A stretch of DNA of 64,000 nucleotides, from contig JAJGOT010000010.1 of NCBI GenBank assembly GCA_022457155.1, positions 3,022,001-3,086,000 on the forward strand, in the 5' to 3' direction. Source of the DNA: Cladopsammia gracilis. Its lineage: Eukaryota; Cnidaria; Anthozoa; Scleractinia; Dendrophylliidae. Every line of letters begins with the position of its first letter. Position 1 is the stretch's first letter. The notes beneath the pieces are model-generated. The model was not told the origin of the DNA, did no database searches, and saw only the letters and a program-made list of their open reading frames with translations. The position numbers were made by a program, and so were the translations under genes. This document shows positions 11,501 through 23,872 of the stretch, one piece after another.

Positions 11501-13120
11501 AACATATTTATTCTACAATGTACCTCTTCTGAATCAGAACCAAAGAGGTCAAAGTTATCATCGTCATCTTTTTTTGTACCATTGGCTACAGGTCCAGCAC
11601 CATAGCTCTGGAGATCTTTTTTGCTGCCTGGAAATTTGGCCTTCTCGGCACCAAATGAAGTTATGTGATTGTACCACCGTAGAGCATGTGGCAGACTGGC
11701 ATCAGGGGCACCAGACAGGGCTTCAAACACCACTGTGTCTCCCTGGGATGGGACATAGCTGAAACAGAAAAAGATATTACAGTCAACCTGACAGTATTAA
11801 ACGAGATATGTCCCGATGATTTTGAGGTTTTTGGATCAAACTGCTGCAAGTTTAAACTAAGTACCTTTGTCACACACAAAATGCTTAATATAGAACACTA
11901 AGAGGAAGATATCAAGTGAATTTTAGAAGAGAAAATAAACCATAATCAGAGTTTTAGCCAGTTTTCCGAGAGACAAGTGATAAACTTGAAAAAATTAGCC
12001 CAATTTTTTCAAGATGCATCCACTTCCATCCTGGCCATCTGCAGCCCAAGACACTTATTTTTACTCTTAGAGTGCTAGTAGAATAATTTGAAACAAAACT
12101 GGACCATTATTTTTGGGTTTTCACTGATATAAAGATGTCTTTTGGATTTTTAAAGCAATACTAAAAATGGTGACATAGGCCCTTTAAGCGCAGTTACCCT
12201 TGGGGAATGGCCAACTGACCACTTAATTCAGGTTGATCGTTGACTACAGGTTTTTCTGGCTTTAACATGAAGGAAGACACATCACAACACAAATTTCACC
12301 ACAAAGTATTTTTATACTTCTTTTAAGCTTTGCAATGATCAAAATTACAGAATTTACTTTCCAGCAAGACACACGCAAATTACCCTTCCGGGAAGATCAA
12401 AGGGGACTCTGCTCGCAGGGTACATGAAAATGTATATGGACGAAAATCACAACAAATAATCACTTAAGACTTAAGAAGAGGCCAATCACAGATAAATTAG
12501 ATTCACCTTTGTAGTTCTGATGCATTCCAGTGATTCCCGACCACACATCCCCCCCACCTCCTCCCTCCCCTCCTCCCTCCCCTCCTCCCTCCCCTTCCCC
12601 CTTTATACTAGAAATGCTGATCGGAGAACTATATAAAACGAAAAAATGACTTATTTTTTTTTACTGATTACCTAACTAAGATTGAAAAAAAGAGTAAGAT
12701 TCTGTGCGAACTATTTTGTTTAATGCTGAAGTTAATTTAAGTTCATAGAGCAGAACAACTTCTTTAAGTTAATATTTCTCAGTGAGGTTCGAATTAAGTC
12801 GATTTGTAAATTGCCAGTGTGCCATATGTGGAATATACATAAGTTGAGATAAAACTGTAAGTTTGAGAATGCAATCGTACTAATTTGAAGCTTGGACAAC
12901 TAAGTTCACGTACATTTACTTCTAAATTTGTACACATTCAAATATTTCTTCCGATCGGCCGAAAACCTCAAGCGCACGTGGACAAAGTATCTCGCCTTCT
13001 ACGAAAAAAAATTACCAGTGAACACTATCAAGACACTTACCCCTCAATATAGCTGTTATGTTCTAGGTATGTATTCAAGGCTTCCAAGCCTGATTTGGTT
13101 TTAAGATCACCAAAACCCAT
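8551..13120 (-). CDS. EEF1B: Elongation factor 1-beta (eEF1B-alpha)
   Basis: This is the guanine-nucleotide exchange subunit of the eEF1 complex, which reloads eEF1A with GTP during cytoplasmic translation. Five exons on the minus strand, 13120-13041, 11758-11524, 10377-10311, 9654-9592 and 8768-8551, join in frame to 220 residues; animal EEF1B2 is about 225. The N-terminal GST-C-like part reads [19 protein letters not shown], then [15 protein letters not shown] and HALRWYNHI. An acidic stretch [16 protein letters not shown] carries the CK2-type SDSEE site, and a charged EERE/KKSK hinge follows. The exchange domain has [35 protein letters not shown] and the invariant C-terminus [12 protein letters not shown] pyrimidine run CCTCTTTCGCT at 13173-13163 looks like a 5' TOP element, as expected of translation-factor genes. 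The gene is divergent from the CUB gene. Confidence 0.95.
8805..8930. repeat. Dispersed repeat shared with 6650-6775
   Basis: This is the second copy of the interspersed segment described at 6650. It lies in the last EEF1B intron and includes TAACTTTTGAGTCTGTAGAC and a CAGTGTGAAATGAAA word. Confidence 0.5.
9838..9980. repeat. MITE-like repeat, copy 2
   Basis: This is the copy of 6801-6931 with the same inverted ends (AGCTTTTAGCCAG and CTGGCTAAAAGCT) and the same central ATGAATTTCTTCAAAA. It lies in the EEF1B intron between exons 3 and 4. The extra GGGCGTCC/GGACGCCC words form a small hairpin. Confidence 0.6.
11985..12187. mobile_element. Truncated copy of the TTAA MITE family seen at 32966
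   Basis: The right half matches 33140-33311 in order: a CTTGAAAAAATT word, CTGCAGCC, AACAAAACTGGACCAT, then ATACTAAAAAT with GGTGACA and a GCCCTTTAA end. The left TIR is missing. It lies in EEF1B intron 1. Confidence 0.6.
12549..12601 (-). repeat. G-rich tandem tract in EEF1B intron 1
   Basis: On the transcribed strand of EEF1B this reads as repeated GGGGAGGGAGGA units with runs of three to seven G, which could fold into G-quadruplexes in the first-intron RNA. On the plus strand it is CTCCTCCCTCCC-type polypyrimidine. Confidence 0.7.
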
Positions 13121-13744
13121 TCTTTTTACTTTGGTGCAAATTTTCGTTCGAAGCCGTTCTGCCAGCGAAAGAGGAACGAGGTATCCCACAATGCATTTTT
13201 ATCACCGCTCGGGCTTGTGCCCAGTTTTCACGGTGGTGCGCCAAATATTTCGGTTTGACAAACAAACCTTCGGGGGTAGAAAAACAAAAAAATGAGTAAA
13301 TACGTTACAAGGCCGTTAAATATAAAAGTTTAAAAATATGAAATCCAGATTATGATAGGTCAAGAGCGTGTCACGAATGAAGCTCATCGCGTTTGTTTAT
13401 CCCGTATGGCTCCAGTGTCTTTGCCTTGTCAATAAGGTGTGCCTCACGAGACTTTCGAACAGAGTCGCGAGCCAAAGAAAAGAAAAGTATGGAACGATAT
13501 CTCGAAAAAAAAATTGTTCAGCCTCAAGACGGGGAAAAAATCCATTCATTCAGAGCCGCATGTGCCGCCTGAGCCTGAGCGCGCCCTGGGGACGAGAATG
13601 CGTTTTTCTGCTCTCTCGGGCTCTCCCTGAGAGGCCTGGCAAATAAACAATCCCCGGCCAGATTTTATACGCCTTCGATACCCGAGATACAGCTGCTTTT
13701 TTAATACCGAAACGTTGATGCCGCTATTTCTTTGAGATTCTGCG
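13121..13744. promoter_or_regulatory. Divergent promoter interval of EEF1B and the CUB gene
   Basis: The two start codons (13120 minus, 13745 plus) are 624 bp apart and point away from each other. The interval includes a TOP-like pyrimidine tract for EEF1B (13173-13163) and is locally GC-richer around 13540-13650. Short open frames here are not supported by codon or family evidence. Transcription starts are not determined. Confidence 0.6.
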
Positions 13745-16700
13745 ATGCAACTATCTGTGATGTTTTTCTTTTGTGGTAAGTGACAATATGAAAGGTTGAA
13801 ATGTCATTGTTTATCCGATTTGTCACGGCTCAGATGACCTTGAATTGTTTAGTCTTAAAACTGATTCTTTAGGAGTGTTCTGTGGGTTGTTTCTTACTAG
13901 AACTGGTGTAAGGAATTAAGGCTAAATTGAAGAATACCCGGCCCACTAAATATCAAACTTGAGAGAACTGCTCCCGCAGCCCGCAGTCCCGTTGTCGTCA
14001 AGATGATAACAACTCTGTACGTGTATATTCCTCGTTCTATAAATCTAATCGTTTGGACAGCTACGGGGTCGCCGTTCTAAAAGCGTGTTGCGCGAAAGGT
14101 AGCTGGATTACACCGATATTCCTCGTTCTAAACGCGAGTTACACCAAAGATTAATGGAGTACATGGATATGTTGTGGTGCAATTTTGTCCTTGGTGCAGA
14201 TTTTTTTTCCCTTTGTTTTTGGGTGTGGACATGTATGATAATGTATGATATAAGTTTTATAAAATAACTGAGATACTACGCGCGTTTTGATTGGTCAAAG
14301 ACCTATTGACTATTGTGCCGGTAAACTCATAGAAAACCGCGCAAGAGAAACTGTAAAGTAAACAAAGGTCACTTTTCCGTTACCACATCAACACAAGCGT
14401 GAGGAAAAAGAATTTCGCACTGACTCGAGCCGGTTTAGTGTCTTATTGCATATTGTGGTCTGTTAGAAGATGAGAAGAGAAGATATGTTTCTTGTAAACA
14501 ATAATTTGCTGCTCAAACCTACAAAATAAAATAAAAAAGATTCCCACGCACACAAGCAAAAAACGGCTTATCGACAAAAGAACACTAAGCTTATTTTAAA
14601 ACTGATATCAACAACAGGAATATATTTTCATTTTGACATTGGCTTGGAAAGGTTTACATGCAGCGATCAATGACAATCAAAACAACCTCGATATGTACTT
14701 TGTGAAAGGTTTAGTGGAAAGCTCAAAAATTATGGATCCCAAAGAGCAAACAATGGCTTTCAAATTGAGGAAATTTTCGATTGAAATTCACTGAACTGAA
14801 GTTTATAAATGTTCCTACAAATCCTAAGATAACTTCTAAATAAGACGGATTTTCACAGTGGAATTAAAAAAGCAAGGCTTATAGCTTTGTTGTTTAGGAT
14901 AGTTATTTTACGCCGATTCCATTTAAGACTTATCCGCTTTATCGTGTTTTCATTGTTTTTGAGATTTTTTCATGGAATAACTTACTTTTTTACCGGATGC
15001 AGTTTAAATTCTGATTATGTGTCCAAGCAAGGATGATCAATTAGCAAGAAGAAAATGAAACTAACAAAAATTATAGGTTTATGGTTAAACAAATTATTTG
15101 CATGAAATGATCAAACAATTCAGTCTGTTCCGTCAAACAAATCAAACTCTCAGAACTGTGTAGGCTTAAAAACAATGAGCTTAGTTTTCATTCAGCACTT
15201 AAAATGTAGAGAAGTACGGGCTTCACTGTACACTTCAAAGTAAGTAGATAAAGTCGAAAACATTTTCAGAAGCTGAGTTTCTGGAACTAACCTTTATTCC
15301 AATTGAAAAATTCTTGGCAAGAAGGCAATCTTTGAATCCAACATACGCCATAAAAATTGTAGGCTTTCAAACTTTCTTCGTACATTCATGTTTGCGGCGG
15401 CAGATTCCGGACACAATTTTCTGGATTTCCCATTCAAAGAACTTTTGAATCATTGAATATATTTTCTTCTTTCAGATGATAAATTCCAACTGACGAATTT
15501 CAAAGCGCTAAAACTTTTCATCACTTTCGTTGAACCCGTGAATTTGTCCGGCAGTGCAGCTTTGTCAGTGGCATCGTGTAAAGTTCATTCTTTCAGCCGC
15601 TTTGATTGGTTTTCCTGCGTCATCCGATGAATGTTATGAGAACAAGCTACTTGATTGGCACAAAATTACAACAAAGTTCTCTCTTTCCAAACGCTTTTCA
15701 TAGTTATTTCATAAAAGCAATAGAACACATTTTCTATGAGTTTACTCGAAAAGCTTGTAAATCACTCGCCTGCGGCTCGTGATTGACAAGCTTTTCTCGT
15801 GTTCTCCCAACATCCCACGTGGGTTTATAACGCCGGTAAACTCATAGAAAATGTGTTCTATTGCTTAATTAAACAAAGGATAATAAAATTTGCACCAAGA
15901 ACAAAATTGCACCACAACAGACATTTCTCGTTTTAAAAGTTGGGGGTGTGAAGGTGGCGCAGGCATATTCATTGACTACGGGGCTGCGGGAGCACTCGTT
16001 TTACTAACACTTTTAAAATGTATTCATATATCTATATGAGACCGATTTCAAGCATCCTTTTCAGGGCTTTATTTTTCGCAAAATCTGACAGCATGGCAGC
16101 CATGTTGGGGGTCAGAACAGTTAATTTTTTCTTCCTTTAGGAATAAAACTTTTCTTCTTCCATCAAACTTGCCTCCTTGCCTTCTATTTTTATGTAAACG
16201 ATTTCTATTGTTCCTGTCCCCCATTATATGCTGCCATGCAAACCACCAATACCGTTGAGTTCCAAAAGAAGCGGCCCCTGAAAGTAATGGCTACTTGAAA
16301 GTAACGTTAATTTTTGGACCTTTCTAGTAATAGACAAATTTGGCTAACACATTGTTTTACCCAATTCAAACCTTCCGGGAATAAGATTCTTTGTTCACAA
16401 TATTTCCAAATAATTTCCATGTCAATGCTTCATTGATATGGAAATATGACGAACAAAGAGTTATAATCCCAAAAGGTTTGAATTGGGACCGTACAACAAT
16501 GCGTTAGCCGAATTTGTCTATTCCCAAAAGTAATATTCCACCCAAAAGTAACGGTCCAATCAAAAATATCATAGTGAGGTCTCCATGCCGATGGAATAGC
16601 TTAGTGTTTCACTGTCCAAGAATGCCAAAGAAAACCGAAGACTCGATGAAAAAGAGAATCAATTAAAGTGACATTATGCCTATTCTGCGTTTGTGTTTGC

Positions 16701-19700
16701 CATTATCTTTTTTTGCTGCAATTACTGACATATTTCCGCTGCCTGAAAGTAACGGCTACCGGGGGGGGGGGGGGGGGGTGGGCGGTACTCAACAAAGTTT
16801 TGTACGGGGATGCTCCGCCCCGAGGTCCAAACCCTTACCCTTTCATATACCGTTTTTGACAGAAAAGGTACCCCTTTCATATATCTTTCATTGAAAAGTG
16901 GTACCCTTTTCATATAACCTCAGTTCTCCCTGCCGTTTTGTATACTTCAACTGATGTTTTCCCTACCCTTTCCTATACTTCGTGAAATCCCTAACCTTTC
17001 ATATACTTCAACTCATGAAATCACTACCCTTTCATATACCTTCAGCCTCAAAAGGTACCCCTTTTGGCGGAGCATCCCTGAATAGCCCATGACAGGGAGT
17101 ACCCTCCCCCCCCCCAGCGGCTACCCGAAAGTTGCACCCCCTTAAGCCTGCTAATGCTAAACGTAATGGGGGGCACTGCTCTCTGAACTCTACAGTACCT
17201 CAAAATTTCAGGGTTTGTCTTAATTTATACAAAACTTTAAGATTTATGCAAAAGAAAGTTAAAATCTGAAAGACAGAAAGTTTTGCTGGTGAAGAAAATG
17301 TTAAATTTTTCCCATCTTTGAAAAATACTTAAAATCTCTATTAAATATTTAACAATTAGTTCATGCGTCAGCGTGCGTATGTCCAGATATTGAGCACGGG
17401 AGAAGTTTGGAGAGCACGAAAGAGGCGTAAGAGTTGCATGAGGCACAGCTGAGTGCAACTCTAGCCTCTTGAGTGCTCTCCAAACTTCCCAAGTGCTCAA
17501 TATCTTGACATACGCACAACTGCAGCATGAACTAATTGTTTTATAACATTATCAACGCAGTGTTTCTCGAGGTGTTAGTTTGTTGACGTCATTAGCATGC
17601 TCAATAAGAATATGAAGCACGCTCGCTCTATTAAATTTGAATTTATGTGAAAATTCTAGCTATGTTATAAAAATAATTATGTAAGCTTAAAGTGGCTCCA
17701 TTGTTATTTTGGGCGCACTCGTTTATGACAAATCCCCCAAATCAGTAATTATATGCACACCAACTACTCCAGGAGGGAAGGAGCATGTGCGCTTCATTGG
17801 AATTCCATGGGGTGCAATGTTTTTCGATGCGGTGACTACACTGTTAAGTTACTGCTTTTAATTGATTATGAAATTTTATTGTGGGTTATACAGCCTCTTT
17901 CTGAAAAAATACTGGGCAAAATAGTTCTTTCGGCAAACCTTTCATGATAACAATAAATTGTTTACAAAATGCCATGTTAAATTTCTAGAAGCCAGATCTG
18001 CAGGTTTCTTAGCCCATGCAATAAACTGTAATAACTGAAAGTTTGTCAGCAACTGTGGAGTGGTCATGTGGATTATTTTCCTTGTCAGTTAAGCCAGTCT
18101 CCTGTCAAAGAAAGAAAAATAACAAGTGCTGCACATGGCAGCATAAAGATTAATATTAAGCACTTCCATCGTGCTTCAAGCCAACTGCATAAATTTAATT
18201 CTCCAAGATATTAATTTTTCATCTTTCATTTCGATTAAATATGTGTACAGTCGAACCTGTATATAACGGCCCTGTATTAAGCAGCCACCCTCTATTAAGC
18301 GGCCAGTTTTTAAAGTCCCGATTTTTCGCTCATACAAACGCTGTATTTGTTACCTGTATTAGGCGGCCACCTCTATTAAGCGGCCGGGGCCACCATGTAG
18401 CAGTCCTATGTTTGTCTTTCTTTGTTATTTTTACCTGTATTAAGCGGCCACCCTTGAACGGAAACTAAGCCACATGTCATTTTATGCGGTATTTTATTGT
18501 GTTTAAAATGCGATCCATCATCACTATAAAGAAATAACATGTGCAAAGCCACTGTAAGCTGATAATCGGCTGTTTAGTATCGTCAACGCTTTCCAGATGC
18601 CCGTAATGTGCTGAAGTACAGTACATAATCATGAACGCAGCTAACTGAGTATTTTTAGTGATCCTGTATTAAGTGGCCACCTGTATTAAGCAGCCAGTTC
18701 CTCAAGTCCCGAGGGTGGCCGTTATATACAGGTTCGACTGACTGTATATTTAATCGTTCTTTCCTGATATATAAGTTCTGTTTTTAAATCTTTCGTAATG
18801 CTTTAAGTTCCATTGTAAATGACAAAAACTTTGCTAGCACAAAAAGCCAGACTTCTTTGTTTCTCTTTTTTGTACACAAAGTTTGCCTTCACACTAGCTG
18901 CCATCTGGAAAATTAATTCCTTTTTAATAAAGAGCCACCCTCAAAAAAGCGCTGCCTCGATTAATAAAAAAAGTTGAAAGACTAAATTATATTATTAAAG
19001 CAATATTTGGCAGTTTTTTGGTATGTTTGATAATTTTTTTTTTATTTTTGTCTTATTCAGGGTTCTTTATGCTGGCTAAGATATTGGCTGCTGAAGGTAA
19101 ATATAAATAACTTATTAGTCATTCCATTATCAACATACATATTCTCCGTAACTGTTTCCATATTTTTCTTGCAGAGATGCCAACCTCTGGAGATTGAAAA
19201 TAGGGAGATTTTTCTGAGGGTACAATTTTTTCGCGCTGAAGGCGTGAATCGAGTGACATAGTCACGTGCATCTGGGGGGGGGGGGTCTGAAATGTTTTTT
19301 TGGCTTTACCCTCTAAGACCTAAGACCCGAAAAGCATTTGTGAAGTCAGTACATGAAGAAAGACTAAATTATTTTTTGGGTTTTGTTACTGATTTGGGTT
19401 AAAATCTTAGCCTTTTGCTGAGAAAAGATCCAAAGTCGCTTTTATCCAGGAGATTTGGTGACCCGTACAGGACACCAGGAGATTCGTCCCGTATCCAGGA
19501 GACTCCCAGATAATTCGGGAGAGTTGGCATAAGTTTTCTTGTGATACTCTTTGGAGAAGTTGTTTAAAAATCAAGAACATTGTTGGTGTAATTCAGTTCC
19601 TTTCTTCTCGTGGCTGGCATGTACTGCCTATGTTTGTTCAGTACTGTTCTCAACCACTATATAGTCGGACACCAATCAATTAACTTTATTTAAACATGGT

Positions 19701-22700
19701 AAAACGGCTCAGTAAAACTGTTTTTCAGACATGCCGTGCACTTAATATAATCCAATCTAAATGATAACAAAAAATATGAAATATATATATATAGTGGCAA
19801 AAACTGTTACTTACTACATGTATACTGGTTTAAATAATACTAATAAGATTAATAATAATAAAAAACACTATCTTACATCATAATATCCTCTATAAACACA
19901 TAAAAATTACAATCATAGATGTTATAGAACCAGATTCTATTTTTGCTCGAGAGCTCTTTTGTAAGCGGTTAGACTACTGAGTTCTCGTATTTCATTGGGA
20001 AGCTCATTCCAGGCAATGACACCACGATAGGAAAAAGATCGTTTCATGAAATTAGTTTTAGGCTTACGTAGTTGCAGGTCAAATTTACTGCCTCTAAGAT
20101 TGTAGCTATGTACCTCTGAGGTCAGTTTAAATAAATTTTGTAAATAGTCTGGTGCTATCTTATGAAAGACACGCCCAAGCATCCACATTATAGAGGTGTC
20201 AGCCAAAAAAGAGAAGTAGAGATTGAATGAATTTTGGTGAATTTCATGAAATGGGGCTGAGATGCTTAATAACTCCCTTCTTAATCCACAATTTTGGTGT
20301 AGTAAACAAAATGAGTAGCAAACAGCTCACTTTAAGTTTGACATAATGTCGTCACATTTTCAAGGCCAGGCTGCTAAAGATGTTTAAAAAATGGCGGTCA
20401 GCATCTTGTCTCGATATGTACTTTATATTCATGGTGGAAAGAAAAAAAGGGTACTGTCTGGAGTGAACTTCTGCTTTAAGAAAAATTAAGTGCACGATTG
20501 TCTCTGCGTACCAAAAGTGATACCAATTATTGAAACCAAACCATAACTGACATTTTCACATGTTTTATTCATGCATTCGTCATAACTATGACTTGCTTTA
20601 GATCCCATTATAAATACATGTATATATATTTGTAGCGGCGTCAGCTCCGGTGGCGGAGAGATCCGTGAAACTAAAGAAACTGAAGTGACTCACAGGTTCC
20701 ACAAGGCTCAGGTTTATTGAGTAAAACTCTTACAGCGATCCTGTTAAGTGGGACGTGTTGGCGAACGCTCTGGAAGGTTCTGAGTTAGTACAGCAATAAC
20801 TGGTGGTTCCCGTCGAATTTCTGTGAGCCTTATGAATTTTTTACAAGCGCATGCTATACTTAAGCTAGAGTCACGTGGTAACTAGCGGAAAAACCATGTG
20901 ACATAAATGCGGTAAAAAGGGGAAATAGCTAAAATACTGAGGGAGAAAACTAAGGCACACGGGTGCCGTTACAATATTAAAAACCTTAAACACACTTTGA
21001 AATCAAAGCTTTTAACAGAATTTCTTAACTACAGTCGAACCTGTATTAAGTGGCCACCCTCAGAACTTTGGAAATTGGCCAATTATTATTTATTTTATTA
21101 AAAACTTTTTTATTAATAGTTTACTAGGTAAATAATTTAATTTGGGGACAATAGTAAATAAAATTGGGGACATGTAAATAAATTGCCCATGGCAATGCCT
21201 ATAAGTTCTCTTTTTTCCCTTGTACAATCACACTGTGGAACAGCCTACCAATGTCTGCCATTAATGCAGAGTCAACTGCTGTGTTTCAAAGGAATGCTTT
21301 GCCATCTATAAGACAATATTGTGCAGTGGTGTGATATTTTATTATTGAAGATTGTTTAGTAATGTAATCTATTTATTTTTATATTTTTTTATATTTTTTT
21401 TATTAAATTTGATGTATGTAATGTATGTGACTGAGTGTGTATAAAGTACATGCAATATCAATGTACAGATCTGTACAGTATTATACAGTGTACCATATGT
21501 ATGTAACCTCGTTTCAAGTAATAAGTTACCATATTAGCATTTCAAAAAAATTGAATGTCATTAATTAACAACTATTCACCTCAGTGGAGGTGGGTAGTAG
21601 TGGATATTACCACCACTACCCACCTACACTGAGGTGAATAGTTGTTTTGGTATATACTGAAACAGTGAGATAATATAACGAAAATGATGCTTTTTAACTT
21701 ATTTATTCCTGTCAATGATTACAATTTTCGTGTGCAAATTGCTGGGAGGTGAATAGCACTTGCTATTCCGAGTTTCAGTAGCCAATCAGAGCGTGCCAAC
21801 AATGCTATCCAATGTTTCAGTATATACTAATGCATGTTATTAGCCAAGGCATATTTTCCCAATCAGTTACACAATCATATCTTTATTTGTCAGCTTGCAG
21901 TGCCAATCAACAGTCATCAACAAATTTATCAGGAGCCAGTGGCAAATTTCCAAGCACAGTAAAGGGCCAGTGGCTACCAGTCAATGCTACCTGTCAATGG
22001 ACCATAACAGCCCCTGTAGGGAAGGTGCTCAGAGTCAAACTCTTTGCATATTTCAAGGCAAAGCCATGTGTTGGGGAATACCTGAGAATTCACGATGGAG
22101 CCAGTGAAGCAAGCGATAAAATAGCTGAATATGCCTGTAACAATGACAGAATTTTTAGCGATGAATACTTTTTTTCGAGAAGCCGTAGTTTGTGGTTGGA
22201 GGTGAAGACTGGGTCAATGACAAATTCTACACTTATTGAATTTTCATATCAAGCATATAACTTCCAAGGTATCTATTGGTGGAAGTTGACCCAACTAGCC
22301 ACGCGCTAGTTGTATTATGAGGTTGGGGGGGGGGAGCACTCCCATATACATGTAAAATTGATGGGGTAATCATCCATGGTTCGTACAATCTTGAAAAGGT
22401 CTTGAATTTTAGCAGTCATCTTGAAAAGTCCTTGCATTTGGTTAAGTCCCTTGAAAAGTACTTGATTTCTTCATTAGGTCTTGAAAAGTCCTTGAAATTT
22501 AGGACTTTATGTATGCCCTATCACTTTTCTGTTAAATTAAATGATTTTGCTACGAAAAATATCACCACCAGCAACTTTTAAAATCCAAAAATAACTACCA
22601 AAAATGTCGGCATAATACGTGAATGCGTACATGAAGCAAAATTGTAATCTTTGCCTCGATTTTATGCACCAGGGGACAAAGGGGACAAAGTGTTTCGATT

Positions 22701-23805
22701 TCGTAAATAAAACTTAGTCCTTGAAAACTATTTTTTGTCCTTGAAAAGTCCTTGAATTTTATTTGTCTGAACTTGTACAAACCATGATCATCGGAAATTC
22801 TGAATGGAAGCCGTAAAAAGTACCAGAATCTTGTTTTGTGGGTGTCCAGTTCTTTCTGAAAAGATGTTCCTGTCGACATATTAACCCCAACGAGGCACGA
22901 CAATCGCCCCGTCACTTTTATGTGGGAGTTGGACGCAGGGGTCAGGGGTCAGGGGTCAGTGGAGCAAGTTGCCTAGATGAGGGGAGGGGAAGGTCCAAAG
23001 GTGTACTGTGCAGAATATTTTAATTTTGAGCATTTTATATTCATTTGATTAACTCGTGAATACATGAAGCGTAATGAACGAGTTATAGCAGACGGGGGTA
23101 AATATACAAATGTTCACTCCTACCTTGGGCCGTAAACTTTTATTGGTAATTTTACCAAGGAATATATACTCGACCACCAAAAAAGGACATTATTAACTCG
23201 ACGTACTAATGACTGTTTAGCATTTGAGTCCTTTGATGGAAAAATAAAACTGATCTAAGGACTTCAAATGGATATGGCAACATAAACACGTGTGAGGGCT
23301 TTAATTAGGGCACTGTTCTGAACCAGAACTACATTGAGTTGCTGGCCCACGTTTGAATCTGGGTGAAGACATTGAATAATTTATTTTTTCTTTTTTTTTC
23401 CTTTCCTTTATTTTTAAATGGAAATTTGATGAAGTTGGCAACCTTTATCGAAAGTCTTAATTTAATTCTTATTTCTAAAATTTAAACCCAAAACATTTGG
23501 CTCTGAAAATGAAGCATATTGACGAGTTGGCTCATAGGACCCTTTGAGTTTTGTTTGAGTATCACCTCTCTTCCCCCAACCTTCGTCTTGTTGGACAGGT
23601 GTCTCATTGTCTTGCATGGGGTGTACATGTACATGTATGACTGCATGTTGATGTGAACGGTCACAGGTAATGCATCAGTCGATTGCAGCAGTACCCATAA
23701 CCCACCTCCCTGGGCATAATTAGCATATTTTTGTGAAAAAAAAATTGGCAAATACTACATGGCAGGGAAAAAAGCTGTGTAAAATTGCCCCAGGGTATAA
23801 TAGTG

Positions 23806-23872
<67 letters not shown>

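Noticed and set aside
8769..11523. snoRNAs in EEF1B introns, as in vertebrate EEF1B2
   Set aside because: I looked for C/D boxes on the minus strand and found only TGATGA words in an exon and in the 9838 repeat, with no matching D box and end stem.
13368..13646. Overlapping plus-strand frames of 92 and 63 residues in the divergent promoter
   Set aside because: No domain or conserved protein character; they lie in GC-richer 5' flanking sequence of the CUB gene and are best explained by composition.
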